64,000 nucleotides of DNA from Lachnospiraceae bacterium (GTDB lineage: Bacteria > Bacillota > Clostridia > Lachnospirales > Lachnospiraceae): assembly GCA_014804675.1 (NCBI GenBank), contig JAAUZH010000013.1, forward strand, positions 252,733 to 316,732, in the 5' to 3' direction. The translations under genes were made by a program, and so were the position numbers. The notes below the pieces were generated by a model, which was not told where the DNA came from, did not search any database, and saw only the letters and a list, made by a program, of their open reading frames with translations. Positions 44,391 to 53,057 of the stretch are shown piece after piece (the stretch's first letter is position 1; the number at the start of each line of letters is the position of its first letter).

Positions 44391-44404
44391 GAGAAATATC
44401 CTTT

Positions 44405-44863
44405 CTATGGAACTATGTATTCAAAAGCAATATCTCCTCTGACATATTCATAGTCTTCCAACTCCACCTTATGGAATCCATATTTTTCATAAATATGCAA
44501 TGCTGCTTTCAATTTACTATTGGATAATATAAAAAGCCTTTTTGCCTTATGCTGTATCGCCCATTTCATAGATGCTTCAAAAACGGCACTTCCCGCCCCT
44601 TTATGTGGAAGATGTTTGTTAGAACCCAGTTTACACAATTCCCATGTCCCGTCATTCCCCAGCGGTTTTGCCATGCATGTTGCTAAAACATTTCCATTTT
44701 CTATGGCAAAATAAATCATTGCTCCATTGTGCAAGCTTTCTTCAATATGATTGAACGTGTTTAAGTCTTCCTTTTCCAGGTGTCCGAAATGCTCTTCAAT
44801 CCATTCTGTATTAAATTGTATAAAATTCTTTTTATATTTCTCTTGATATGGAATCACTTTCAT
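44405..44863 (-). CDS. GNAT-family N-acetyltransferase
   Basis: 152 residues. It has a GNAT fold with beta-strand 4 MIYFAIENGNVLATCMAKPL, an acetyl-CoA loop HLPHKGAGSAVFEASM (variant of Q/R-x-x-G-x-G/A), and a final motif IYEKYGFHKVE typical of the family. The substrate is unknown. It begins 2 bp after the cupin gene, so the two are translationally coupled, and the divergent LysR gene is the likely regulator of both. Confidence 0.9.
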   Translation of the reverse strand: MKVIPYQEKYKKNFIQFNTEWIEEHFGHLEKEDLNTFNHIEESLHNGAMIYFAIENGNVLATCMAKPLGNDGTWELCKLGSNKHLPHKGAGSAVFEASMKWAIQHKAKRLFILSNSKLKAALHIYEKYGFHKVELEDYEYVRGDIAFEYIVP

Positions 44864-44865
44864 TT

Positions 44866-45195
44866 TTACAAATAATCCTCCCTTTGTGGTGTAAATACAT
44901 CAATAACCTCTCCTGCTTCCAATACCTTGAAAGAATGCGGCATATTTCCCGGAATGGCATAACTGTCGCCTGCTTCCAGAATAAACTCCTTTTCTTCTAT
45001 CGTCATGAGATATTTTCCAGAAATTACATAACCACATTGCTCGTGTGGGTGTGTATGCTCTGCCGCATAATTTCCAATAACGTAATTCATCTTCGTTACC
45101 ATTGATTTTTCACCCACTGCCAGAGAATCTAACTGCACCCCCTTAAACACTTTCTTTTTTGCATCTTCTTTTTTTACAATAGTTCTTTCGCCCAT
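44866..45195 (-). CDS. Cupin-domain protein
   Basis: 109 residues, single cupin-2 barrel with motif 1 AAEHTHPHEQCGYVISGKY (two His and a Gln/Glu set) and motif 2 DSYAIPGNMPHSFKVLEAG. The metal ligands are mostly present, so it may bind Mn/Fe/Zn and be an isomerase or sensor. The substrate is unknown. It lies head to head with the LysR gene (101-bp spacer containing AT-rich promoter elements) and forms an operon with the GNAT gene. Confidence 0.88.
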   Translation of the reverse strand: MGERTIVKKEDAKKKVFKGVQLDSLAVGEKSMVTKMNYVIGNYAAEHTHPHEQCGYVISGKYLMTIEEKEFILEAGDSYAIPGNMPHSFKVLEAGEVIDVFTPQREDYL

Positions 45196-45296
45196 ATAAA
45201 ATCAACTCCTTGCATTTCTTTTTATTTCAATATATACTTTTATATAAAATAAGTAAAACAAAAATATCTAATGCTAATATAAGGAATTGTGAATTT

Positions 45297-46166
45297 ATGA
45301 ACAGATATATTGCTCTTCAAAAAATTATTGAATTAGGAAGCTTTTCCAAGGCAGCGGAGGTTATGGGATATTCCCAATCAGCCATGAGCCAAATGATAGC
45401 CTCTTTAGAGGAAGAAATGTCATTAAAACTTGTAAACCGTTTTCGTACCGGTGCAACACTTACCTTAGAAGGGGAGGAACTGTATCCACATATCGAAAAA
45501 CTAATCTATCAGTATTATTCCGTTCAGGAAAAGATAAAAGAAATAAAAGGATTAAAAACAGGTACTATCCGAATGGGAACTCTTGCCAGTATTTCTGCAC
45601 ACTGGCTTCCCGGTCTGCTAAAGGAATTTCAGGAGCAATATCCGGAGGTTGAATTTGTAATTCATCAGGGGGATTATACATCTATTTATGAGTGGATAAA
45701 AACAGGGGCTGTTGATTTTGGTTTTGTGAATCCAAAAGCAGTTGCCGGAATCGAAACCATTGTATTAAAGGAAGGGGCTATGCTGGCTGTTCTCCCAGAA
45801 AATCACCCTCTCAGCAACAATACGGTAATTCCTCTTGATTTATTAGCAAAAGAGCCCTTTATACTTTTAGAAGAGGGACATTATTATGAACCCTTAGAGG
45901 CTTTTAAGGCCATGGGAACCTCTCCCAATATTAAATATACCATTCACGATGATTATGCTATCATGACTATGGTAGAAGCCGGACTGGGAGTAAGCATTTT
46001 GGCAGAATTGGTGTTACACAGAACAAACTATAAAATCAAGCTTTGTGCAACCGAGCCGAGAATATCCAGAACAATCGCAATTGGCTATAAGGATAAATCC
46101 AGTATGCCGATTGCCTGCAAGAGGTTTATTGAACTTTTGCAAGCTCATTTGAATGAACTTCCATAA
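45297..46166 (+). CDS. LysR-family transcriptional regulator
   Basis: 289 residues. The HTH is RYIALQKIIELGSFSKAAEVMGYSQSAMSQMIASLEEEM. A type-2 periplasmic-binding-like effector domain follows (TIRMGTLASISAHWLPGLL, and VEAGLGVSILAELVL). The start is the ATG at 45297, because an upstream ATG at 45210 would add 29 residues before the HTH that are not typical. The divergent orientation relative to the cupin-GNAT pair makes these genes its probable target. Confidence 0.92.
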   Translation: MNRYIALQKIIELGSFSKAAEVMGYSQSAMSQMIASLEEEMSLKLVNRFRTGATLTLEGEELYPHIEKLIYQYYSVQEKIKEIKGLKTGTIRMGTLASISAHWLPGLLKEFQEQYPEVEFVIHQGDYTSIYEWIKTGAVDFGFVNPKAVAGIETIVLKEGAMLAVLPENHPLSNNTVIPLDLLAKEPFILLEEGHYYEPLEAFKAMGTSPNIKYTIHDDYAIMTMVEAGLGVSILAELVLHRTNYKIKLCATEPRISRTIAIGYKDKSSMPIACKRFIELLQAHLNELP

Positions 46167-46211
46167 AAAGAATAATCTCCAAGCACCTGTTGTTTCTTCA
46201 TAAAATCGTTC

Positions 46212-46250
46212 ATACAGGGATGCCGTTCATAAAAAACAGCATCCCTGTAT
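46212..46250. terminator. Terminator hairpin between lysR and htpG
   Basis: 12-bp stem (ATACAGGGATGC with GCATCCCTGTAT) with a 15-nt loop, lying between the convergent lysR and htpG genes. The T-runs are short, so efficiency is uncertain. Confidence 0.65.
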
Positions 46251-46277
46251 TGTTATATCATCCAACTAATAATCATT

Positions 46278-48404
46278 TCATTGCTCATTATCTGATTCGT
46301 TATTTTTTGCCAAAAGCAACATAATATCATTACTTCTTGCCACAAACTTGGTCATAGCTTCCGGAGATAACGGTGCGTTCTGCAGGCTTGCCAAATCGTA
46401 AAGCTGCTCGCAGATCATGGAAACGTTTTCCCCCTCTTTATTGTCCAGCACGTATTGTACCAGCGGATGATTTGCATTTAATACGAGGGTTTCTCCGGAC
46501 TGACCGCCAAACATGTTCATATCCATGCCGGGCATTGCATACATCTTCATCATGTCCTGCATACGTCTGCTTTCTTCCGATACGGTAATCATGGAAGAAA
46601 TCTTTTTGTTTTTCAGTTTATCTACTTTCACCTGAATATTTTCTTTTTTCAGCGCTTTTTTAAATACTTTAGAAAGCTCTTCTGCCGCTTCCTCCAATTC
46701 CTTCTGAGCCTTTTTGGAGGTTTTTGCCTTAAAGGTATCTGTCAAATCTGCATCGATACGGCTGAATTTAATGCCTTCATTCTTTGCTTCCAGCTGGGAA
46801 ATAAAAGGCTGGTCAATATTGTCAGTAAGGATGACTGCATCCATCTTTGCCTGCTTAAACATGTTAATGTACTGGCTCTGCTGCTTTTCATCGGTTACAT
46901 AGTAAATGACCTTTTCCTTCTTTTCTTCTTCCTCACTGTCTTCTTCGGAAGCGGGCTCTTCCGTAACCACTTCTGCTTCTACCTTTTCACCGTTTTCATC
47001 CACCACATCGGCTTTTTCCTCTTCCGTGTCAATGGGCTTCACTTCCAGACATTCCGGCAGGGTCATGAAATTGCCGTCCAGATTCTTAAACAGGATATAA
47101 TCGGTCATCTTCTCGCAGAATTTATCATCCTTCAGGCAGCCGAACTTGATAAACGGGCTGATGTCATCCCAGTATTTTTCATATTCTTCCTTTTCGGTCT
47201 TGCACATGCCGGATAATTTATCGGCAACCTTTTTGGAAATATAATCGGAAATCTTCTTTACGAAGCCATCGTTCTGCAATGCGCTTCTGGACACATTTAA
47301 AGGCAGGTCCGGACAGTCGATGACACCCTTTAAGAGCATTAAGAACTCGGGAATGACTTCTTTGATATTGTCCGCAATAAATACCTGATTGTTGTAAAGC
47401 TTGATGGTTCCTTCTATGGATTCGTATTCCATATTTATCTTTGGGAAATACAAAATACCTTTCAAATTAAAAGGATAATCCATATTCAAATGAATCCAGA
47501 ACAAAGGCTCCTTGTAATCCTGAAATACCTTCCGGTAAAATTCCAGATATTCTTCCTTTGTACACTCATTGGGATGCTTTGCCCAAAGAGGATTGGTATC
47601 ATTTAATAATTCCGGGCGCTTTTTAATCTTCAGCTTTTCTACCGGTGGCTCCTTTTCTCCTGTTTCCTTGCCTTCCTCATCCAGAACCGGCTTGCCCTCT
47701 TCCGTAATATTCTCTACCACTTCATCCGTATCCAGTTTTTCATCAGTCAGGATAATCTGTGTCTCTGTGGTATTTTCCTTGCTTAAATAGATTTCCGTAG
47801 GCATGAAAGAACAATATTTCTTTATCACCTCTCTTGCCTTATATTCATTGCAGAATTCCAGGCATTCTTCATTTAAGAACAGAGTGATCTTCGTTCCTAC
47901 TTCTGCCTTATCCCCTTCCTTCATATCATATTCCGTACCGCCGTCACATTCCCAATGTACCGGCTTTGCGCCTTCTTTATAAGAAAGAGTATCAATGTGT
48001 ACCTCATCTGCTACCATAAAGGCAGAATAAAATCCAAGTCCGAAATGACCGATAATCTGATCCTCATTTGTTTTATCCTTATACTTTTCAATAAAATCCG
48101 TTGCACCGGAGAAAGCAATCTGGTTAATGTACTCTTCTACTTCTTCGCTTGTCATGCCGATACCATTATCTATAAAAGTAAGTGTTTTCTTTTCCGGATT
48201 TACAAATACTTCCATCTTGGCTTTATAATCATCCGGAAGAGAATATTCTCCCATCATATCCAGCTTTTTTAATTTTGTAATGGCATCGCAGCCATTTGAA
48301 ATCAATTCCCTGTAAAAAATATCATGGTCCGAATACAACCATTTCTTAATAATCGGAAATATATTATCGCTGTTAATTGACAAATTTCCATGCTTTTCTG
48401 ACAT
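46278..48404 (-). CDS. htpG: Hsp90-family chaperone HtpG
   Basis: About 708 residues. The ATP-binding N-domain has ELISNGCDAITK, DNGIGM, GHFGLGFYSAF and a DGGTEY strand. The middle domain has NVSRSALQ, and the C-terminal dimer domain ends with NHPLVQY and AMTKFVARSND. Bacterial HtpG is usually about 620-650 residues; this one is longer owing to acidic insertions (residues near 235-265 and about 455-505, Glu-rich). The substrates are broad. It has a heat-shock-type promoter with a perfect CIRCE operator upstream. Confidence 0.95.
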   Translation of the reverse strand: MSEKHGNLSINSDNIFPIIKKWLYSDHDIFYRELISNGCDAITKLKKLDMMGEYSLPDDYKAKMEVFVNPEKKTLTFIDNGIGMTSEEVEEYINQIAFSGATDFIEKYKDKTNEDQIIGHFGLGFYSAFMVADEVHIDTLSYKEGAKPVHWECDGGTEYDMKEGDKAEVGTKITLFLNEECLEFCNEYKAREVIKKYCSFMPTEIYLSKENTTETQIILTDEKLDTDEVVENITEEGKPVLDEEGKETGEKEPPVEKLKIKKRPELLNDTNPLWAKHPNECTKEEYLEFYRKVFQDYKEPLFWIHLNMDYPFNLKGILYFPKINMEYESIEGTIKLYNNQVFIADNIKEVIPEFLMLLKGVIDCPDLPLNVSRSALQNDGFVKKISDYISKKVADKLSGMCKTEKEEYEKYWDDISPFIKFGCLKDDKFCEKMTDYILFKNLDGNFMTLPECLEVKPIDTEEEKADVVDENGEKVEAEVVTEEPASEEDSEEEEKKEKVIYYVTDEKQQSQYINMFKQAKMDAVILTDNIDQPFISQLEAKNEGIKFSRIDADLTDTFKAKTSKKAQKELEEAAEELSKVFKKALKKENIQVKVDKLKNKKISSMITVSEESRRMQDMMKMYAMPGMDMNMFGGQSGETLVLNANHPLVQYVLDNKEGENVSMICEQLYDLASLQNAPLSPEAMTKFVARSNDIMLLLAKNNESDNEQ

Positions 48405-48502
48405 ACTAATCACATTCCTTCCGTTTTTCTTTTCTTCGTTCTTATTCCGGCGCGGGCACTACTTCCTTCTGCCCTCTGCCCGGAATTCTTTTCACAAAAT
48501 AT

Positions 48503-48531
48503 AGTTTAAGCCTCCCTTATTTAAAAGTCAA
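48503..48531 (-). promoter_or_regulatory. Sigma-A promoter of htpG
   Basis: Minus strand: -35 TTGACT, 17-bp spacer, -10 TAAACT, about 100 bp before the start codon. Confidence 0.8.
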
Positions 48532-48538
48532 GAGGAAA

Positions 48539-48565
48539 TTAGCACTCATTTTTGACGAGTGCTAA
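48539..48565 (-). promoter_or_regulatory. CIRCE operator (HrcA site) upstream of htpG
   Basis: A perfect TTAGCACTC-N9-GAGTGCTAA inverted repeat immediately upstream of the htpG -35 box. HrcA represses from CIRCE until heat shock. In Bacillus htpG is not HrcA-controlled, so its placement here is a lineage-specific regulon choice. Confidence 0.95.
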
Positions 48566-48640
48566 TAATTCTTGGGAAAGTGCGTAAATACTGGGGTTTT
48601 GGAATTCTAAAATTTTTCTAAATTGGGAAATGATGGGTGG

Positions 48641-48873
48641 TTTGGATAAAGAGGGACGCAGGAGCAGGCAGAGCCACAGGGGTGCAGGGCAGATTGGGGG
48701 AATAACAAGTCTTAGGGGCACGCTCCCGCTCTATGAAGACGCAGCGGTACTAACGCACCAAAGTACGGTGCGTAAGGACCGGCGCCTTCATTAAGGCCCT
48801 TAAGACTTGTTATTCCCCCAATCTGCCCTGCACCCCTGCGGCTCTGCCTGCTCCTGCTGGATATGGAAATGCC
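48641..48873 (+). repeat. Long-hairpin element, family 1, copy F
   Basis: Arms 48658-48719 and 48796-48857 (62 bp) are complementary with two mismatches (A/C and G/T), around the 76-bp core with ATGAAG...CTTCAT. Its outer 18 bp are identical to copy E; the inner arm is unique. Family 2 copy H starts about 110 bp further on, so both families are paired here as they are at 13.6-14.2 kb. Confidence 0.95.
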
Positions 48874-48980
48874 AAGGTATAAAGGGGCTTAAAAGCCTGC
48901 AAATTCAAATCAACCTGAAAATTCTATAAGGGAAATCATAAAATATCACATTCATCCATCACTTTCTAAGAATAATGCCT

Positions 48981-49230
48981 GAGACGAAACAGCAAAAGAG
49001 GGAGGGGAAGGATTTCACTGCATTGTTTTTGACAGCACTTTTCCTTAACAGCCCGCCCAAAACCCAGGGTAAAATTGCCACGGACGGCAATTTTAGGCAT
49101 ATTGCGGCACGGATGCCGCTATATGCCGACCCGGACGGTACCAGCACCCTCTCCGGGCTGTTTAGGAAAAGCGCTGCCAAAAACACCGCAGTGAAATCCT
49201 TCCCCTCCCTCTTTTGCGTCCCTCCTGCCA
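48981..49230 (+). repeat. Long-hairpin element, family 2, copy H
   Basis: Arms 48992-49055 and 49154-49217 (64 bp) are complementary with the same mismatch positions as copy G (for example CATTG/CGGTG and CTTAA/CTAAA). The 98-bp core is almost identical to copy G. The outer half of the arms is quite different from G yet still self-complementary. The element ends about 35 bp before the stop codon side of the PrsA-like gene. Confidence 0.92.
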
Positions 49231-49264
49231 CTCCCAAAAGCCCGCAACACTCTTTTCTCACTAC

Positions 49265-50356
49265 CTACTTTTCTTGAAAAACCCCCTGAAAATACTTATC
49301 ATATATCTGAAAAAACTCCACCGTATCCATATTTTCTCCCGCTTCCAAAGTAACGCTGTCCCAAAGCTCTTCATTTAAATTCCGCACCTGGCTTTTCACG
49401 AAATCATCATAAACCTGATTAAAAGCTTCCTTTTTTCTCTGTTCCACGATTTTTACTTTATTGACATCGGTTTCCTTCCGGTCAAAGGTGCTGACGCATT
49501 TAATAATATAGTAACCATACTCTGTTTCCACCACATTGCTGATGGCATCTGTGCTTAAGTTAAAGGCGGCTTCCTCAAGGACAGCTTCCATTTCCCCCTT
49601 TCCAAAGGAATAGGTGCTGTTCTCATCCTCACTGTATTGGTTGATCAATGTATCAAAATCTTCACCTGACCTTGCCAATGCCAATATTTCCTCCGCCTTT
49701 TTTTTCGTGTCGGCTTTTGTTTCTTCTGTATAAGGAATCCTGTTCTTTTCGCCATCCAGGGAATAGTTCTTTAAGAAAATCACTTTCACCGTAATGGTTC
49801 TTGCTTCATCGTCACTTATTTCCGGGTTCACATCCTGTATAATGGAATAATAGATTTTATCTGAAAGGGCATATTCCCCATAAAGCTGCTCAATCAATTG
49901 CTCATTGGCACTCAGATACTCTATTTCTTCTGCTGAAAGGGTCTGGTAATACTCCAAAGCCGCCTGGCTTACCAGTTTCTGCTCATGCTCCGAAAGTGCA
50001 ATCTCATGTTCCTGTGCCAGAAGGTTCATAGTCTTTATCTGGGCAACTCTCGCAATGACTGTGTCCTTTACTTTTTCTTCCAGAGTGCCATCCTCCAGCC
50101 TGGTATTCCAAATCCGGGCTCCGTAAATGCTTTCGTACTGATTTTTCGTATTTAGCAGGTAAACCTTGATTTCCGGCAGCATACAGGAGCTTTTTCCAAT
50201 GCGGAATATTTCATCCGCTGCAAAGCCCGTTGTAAGCACTACCTTTGTTTCACCTCCATCATCTTCTGTTCCTTTTTTGCAACCTGTCACTGCTGTCAGA
50301 AATATCAAAAGGACTATGAATACCATCATTCCTTTTTTTCCGTTTCTTTCTCTCAC
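49265..50356 (-). CDS. PrsA/SurA-like peptidyl-prolyl isomerase lipoprotein
   Basis: 363 residues. A basic start and hydrophobic segment with lipobox AVTGC (residues 22-26) suggest lipid anchoring. A SurA-type N-terminal helical domain (about 60-180) is followed by a parvulin rotamase domain (about 185-300) with AKKKAEEILALARSGEDFD-like and YGYYIIKC motifs. It probably helps fold secreted proteins. The GTG start at 50356 overlaps the sbcC stop (GTGA), with GGAGG about 10 nt upstream, so it is coupled to sbcC despite the different function. An internal ATG at residue 10 is a less likely start. Confidence 0.85.
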   Translation of the reverse strand: MRERNGKKGMMVFIVLLIFLTAVTGCKKGTEDDGGETKVVLTTGFAADEIFRIGKSSCMLPEIKVYLLNTKNQYESIYGARIWNTRLEDGTLEEKVKDTVIARVAQIKTMNLLAQEHEIALSEHEQKLVSQAALEYYQTLSAEEIEYLSANEQLIEQLYGEYALSDKIYYSIIQDVNPEISDDEARTITVKVIFLKNYSLDGEKNRIPYTEETKADTKKKAEEILALARSGEDFDTLINQYSEDENSTYSFGKGEMEAVLEEAAFNLSTDAISNVVETEYGYYIIKCVSTFDRKETDVNKVKIVEQRKKEAFNQVYDDFVKSQVRNLNEELWDSVTLEAGENMDTVEFFQIYDKYFQGVFQEK

Positions 50357-53025
50357 TTTGTATAATCCTCCACTATGATTTTACTTCCTTTCACGGACTT
50401 CTCCACCAGAATCTTTTCCGGTATCCGTTCCCGAAGCTCCGGCACATGGGAAATGATTCCAATCATCCGGTCATGCTCCACAAGGGAATAAAGAGCCTTT
50501 ACCGCCTGGTCCAAAGATTCCCCGTCAAGAGCTCCAAATCCTTCATCCACGAACAAGGTCTCCACCTGGATTCCTCCCCGGTTCTGCTGTATCACATCGC
50601 TAAGCCCCAAGGACAAAGACAAGGAGGCTTTCAAAGCTTCGCCGCCAGACAGGGTTTTTACCGAACGGCTTTTTCCCGTATAATGGTCAAATACGGCAAT
50701 TTCCAGATTGTCCTTGGTCCTGCCGTCCCCTACTTCCGAAACCCTTTCCATCAAGAAACGGTTCCCTGTCATTTTTTCAAACCGAAGATTGGCAGCCTCT
50801 AAAATCTCATCAAAATATCCGGTCAGCACATATTGTTCAAATACCAGTCTTTTTTTATTATTCCCGGCGGCAGTATTTTCCAATCCTTTTATAATCCCAT
50901 ATTCTTCCTGTACCTTTTCCCACTGCTCCAGCTTTTCTTTCAGTCCTTTTATGACTCTTTTCATGGTGTCTAAGCCTATGACCAGTTTTTCCTTTTCCTT
51001 TAATGCTTCATCCCGTTTTTTCTTTATTTCCTCCGCTTCCTGCTTCAGCAAGGACAAGTCCACTCGTTCAAGCTTCCTGCATTCTTTCACAAGCGCCTTA
51101 TTTTGTTCTGTCAGAGTATGAAGCTTTTTCTGATAGTCGTCCAGCCTTTTCCGTTCTGCCTCCAGCTTTTCCGGCTCCATGCGTTTTTCCAAAAAAGCTT
51201 TCTCTCCGGAAAACTTCTGTTCCTTCAAGGCTTCCTTCCAACGGGCAGCAGCTTCCTTTTCTCTTTCCTTTGCCTGTTCCTTTTCTTTTGTTGCTGCCTC
51301 TAACAGAGAGCTTATGGAAATAAGCTCTTTTTCCAGCTCCTCCCACTGCTTACGCTTTTCTTCATAAACAGGCTTTAAGGCACACAACTCTTCCTCCGGA
51401 ATATGCTCTGCCTCCTTTTTCTGTCCGGTCTGTAAAATGCTAACAATCTCTTTCCTCTTTTCTATTAGTTTACATAACCTATCCTTCTTTGCCGAAACTT
51501 CGTTGGAAAGCTCTTCTGACTGGTGGCAAAGAGCCTGCACCCGCTCCAGCATTTTACTTGCCTCCCCATGAATTTGAAACAACTCTTTCTCTTCTTTTTC
51601 ATAGGCTTCCTTTAGCTCCCTTAGCTCTTCTTCACTTAAAATACCCTCTTCCGCCCTGGCAATATGGGGATGTGTCAGGGAGCCGCAGACAGGGCAGGGC
51701 TTTCCTTCTTCCAAAAGAGAGGCAGCAAGACCGATGGCTGCCCGCTTTCGTTCTCTGTCCTTTTCCTCATACAACTCCTTTTTCTGCTTTACGATTTTAT
51801 CCTTTTCTTCATAGCTCTTTTGGCGGCTTTCCAGCTTTTGTTCCTCTTTTTTTCTTTGCTTTTCCTTTTCGGACAAATCTTTCTTTAATTGCAGAAGGTC
51901 TTCTGATAATTGAAAAAGTTCCTGATAAACGGCTTCCTTTTCCTTGAAAATCTTCAGCTCCCCTTGCTTTTCCTTTCGTGCTCTTTTTTTGGAACTGTAA
52001 TCTTTTTCTCTTTCCGTCACCTGCAGGACTGCTTTTTTTAGCTCCATCCATTCCCGGTATGGAGCTTCTATGTAAACCGCCTTCTGGGCAGCGGCTGCTG
52101 CCTCTTGGCGCTTTTTCATTTCCGCTTCATCTGCTTTCAGCTCCATCAGGCTCTTTTCTGTTTTTTCCTGCTCATCCAGCTTTCCATTTGCCTGCTTTGC
52201 CTGTTCCAGCTTTTTGTTTATTTTTTCATATTGAAGCTCCAGTTTTTTGATTGCTTCCTCTTCCTTCTTTTTAAAGGCTTCCTGTTTCTTTTTTTCTTCC
52301 TCTAAATAGTCCTTGATCTGCTCATAGTGATAGCTTTCTCCCTGAGTAAGCTCCTGCCAGGCTGCCTCTTCCATGGAAATATGGGCGATATCCTCATCCA
52401 TTTTATCTTTTAAGGACTTTCCTTCTGCGTACAATGCCTTTGTCCTTGTCTTTAACTCCCCTGTAAATTTATCATACAGTGTGGTGCCGAAAATCTCCCG
52501 GAATATTTTCGTCTTGTCCTGAGGTGAGGCATACAAAAGCCGTGTAAATTCTCCCTGGGCAAGCATGGTGGTCTGCTTAAACTGCCTGTAATCCAACGCA
52601 AGAAGCTGCCGTATCCTTTTGGTAACTTCCTTTGGTCCTTCCACTACCGTTCCATCAGGCAGAAAAAGCCTTGCCCGCTCCTTTTCCTCCGCCAGCTCCC
52701 CAACTCCTTTTTTCCGCTTTTTAGGTCTGAAATATTTGGGATTTCTCTCAATCCGGTAGACTTCTCCTTTATGGGAAAAAACCAGATTCACATAGGTTTC
52801 CGTCCCTTCCTTGGAAAAATCGCTCCGAAGTGTTTCCCTTTCCCGCATTTCTCCGCTTGTCTCCCCGTAAAGGGCAAAGGTGATTCCGTCAAATATAGTA
52901 GTTTTTCCCCCTCCGGTAGGTCCTGTAATCAAAAACAATCCCTTTCCCTCAAAGGGGGAAAAATCAATGGTTTCCTTTTCCCGGTACGGTCCCCAGGCGG
53001 AAAGTGTCATTTCAATAGGCTTCAT
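50353..53025 (-). CDS. sbcC: SbcC, ATPase subunit of the SbcCD nuclease
   Basis: 890 residues. Split ATPase: the N-terminal Walker A GPTGGGKTTIFDGITFALYGE, a long coiled coil with the zinc-hook KPCPVCGSLTHP near the middle, and a C-terminal signature TLSGGEALKASLSLSLGLSD and Walker B TLFVDEGFGALD. SbcCD (Rad50-Mre11 type) opens DNA hairpins and trims blocked ends. It lies 32 bp after sbcD. It is noteworthy that this window is rich in long perfect inverted repeats, the known DNA substrate of this complex. Confidence 0.95.
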   Translation of the reverse strand: MKPIEMTLSAWGPYREKETIDFSPFEGKGLFLITGPTGGGKTTIFDGITFALYGETSGEMRERETLRSDFSKEGTETYVNLVFSHKGEVYRIERNPKYFRPKKRKKGVGELAEEKERARLFLPDGTVVEGPKEVTKRIRQLLALDYRQFKQTTMLAQGEFTRLLYASPQDKTKIFREIFGTTLYDKFTGELKTRTKALYAEGKSLKDKMDEDIAHISMEEAAWQELTQGESYHYEQIKDYLEEEKKKQEAFKKKEEEAIKKLELQYEKINKKLEQAKQANGKLDEQEKTEKSLMELKADEAEMKKRQEAAAAAQKAVYIEAPYREWMELKKAVLQVTEREKDYSSKKRARKEKQGELKIFKEKEAVYQELFQLSEDLLQLKKDLSEKEKQRKKEEQKLESRQKSYEEKDKIVKQKKELYEEKDRERKRAAIGLAASLLEEGKPCPVCGSLTHPHIARAEEGILSEEELRELKEAYEKEEKELFQIHGEASKMLERVQALCHQSEELSNEVSAKKDRLCKLIEKRKEIVSILQTGQKKEAEHIPEEELCALKPVYEEKRKQWEELEKELISISSLLEAATKEKEQAKEREKEAAARWKEALKEQKFSGEKAFLEKRMEPEKLEAERKRLDDYQKKLHTLTEQNKALVKECRKLERVDLSLLKQEAEEIKKKRDEALKEKEKLVIGLDTMKRVIKGLKEKLEQWEKVQEEYGIIKGLENTAAGNNKKRLVFEQYVLTGYFDEILEAANLRFEKMTGNRFLMERVSEVGDGRTKDNLEIAVFDHYTGKSRSVKTLSGGEALKASLSLSLGLSDVIQQNRGGIQVETLFVDEGFGALDGESLDQAVKALYSLVEHDRMIGIISHVPELRERIPEKILVEKSVKGSKIIVEDYTK

Positions 53026-53057
53026 GCTTTCCTCTCTTCATTCCTTTAAATTCTATT

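Noticed and set aside
13607-48873. Dispersed repeats as a CRISPR array, integron attC sites or retron
   Set aside because: They are scattered over 35 kb as single copies with no spacers. No cas, integrase or reverse transcriptase genes are present, and attC-type conserved ends are absent.
48959-49277. Two 100-residue ORFs on opposite strands across element H with near-identical middle sequence
   Set aside because: They are the two readings of a palindrome, not genes.
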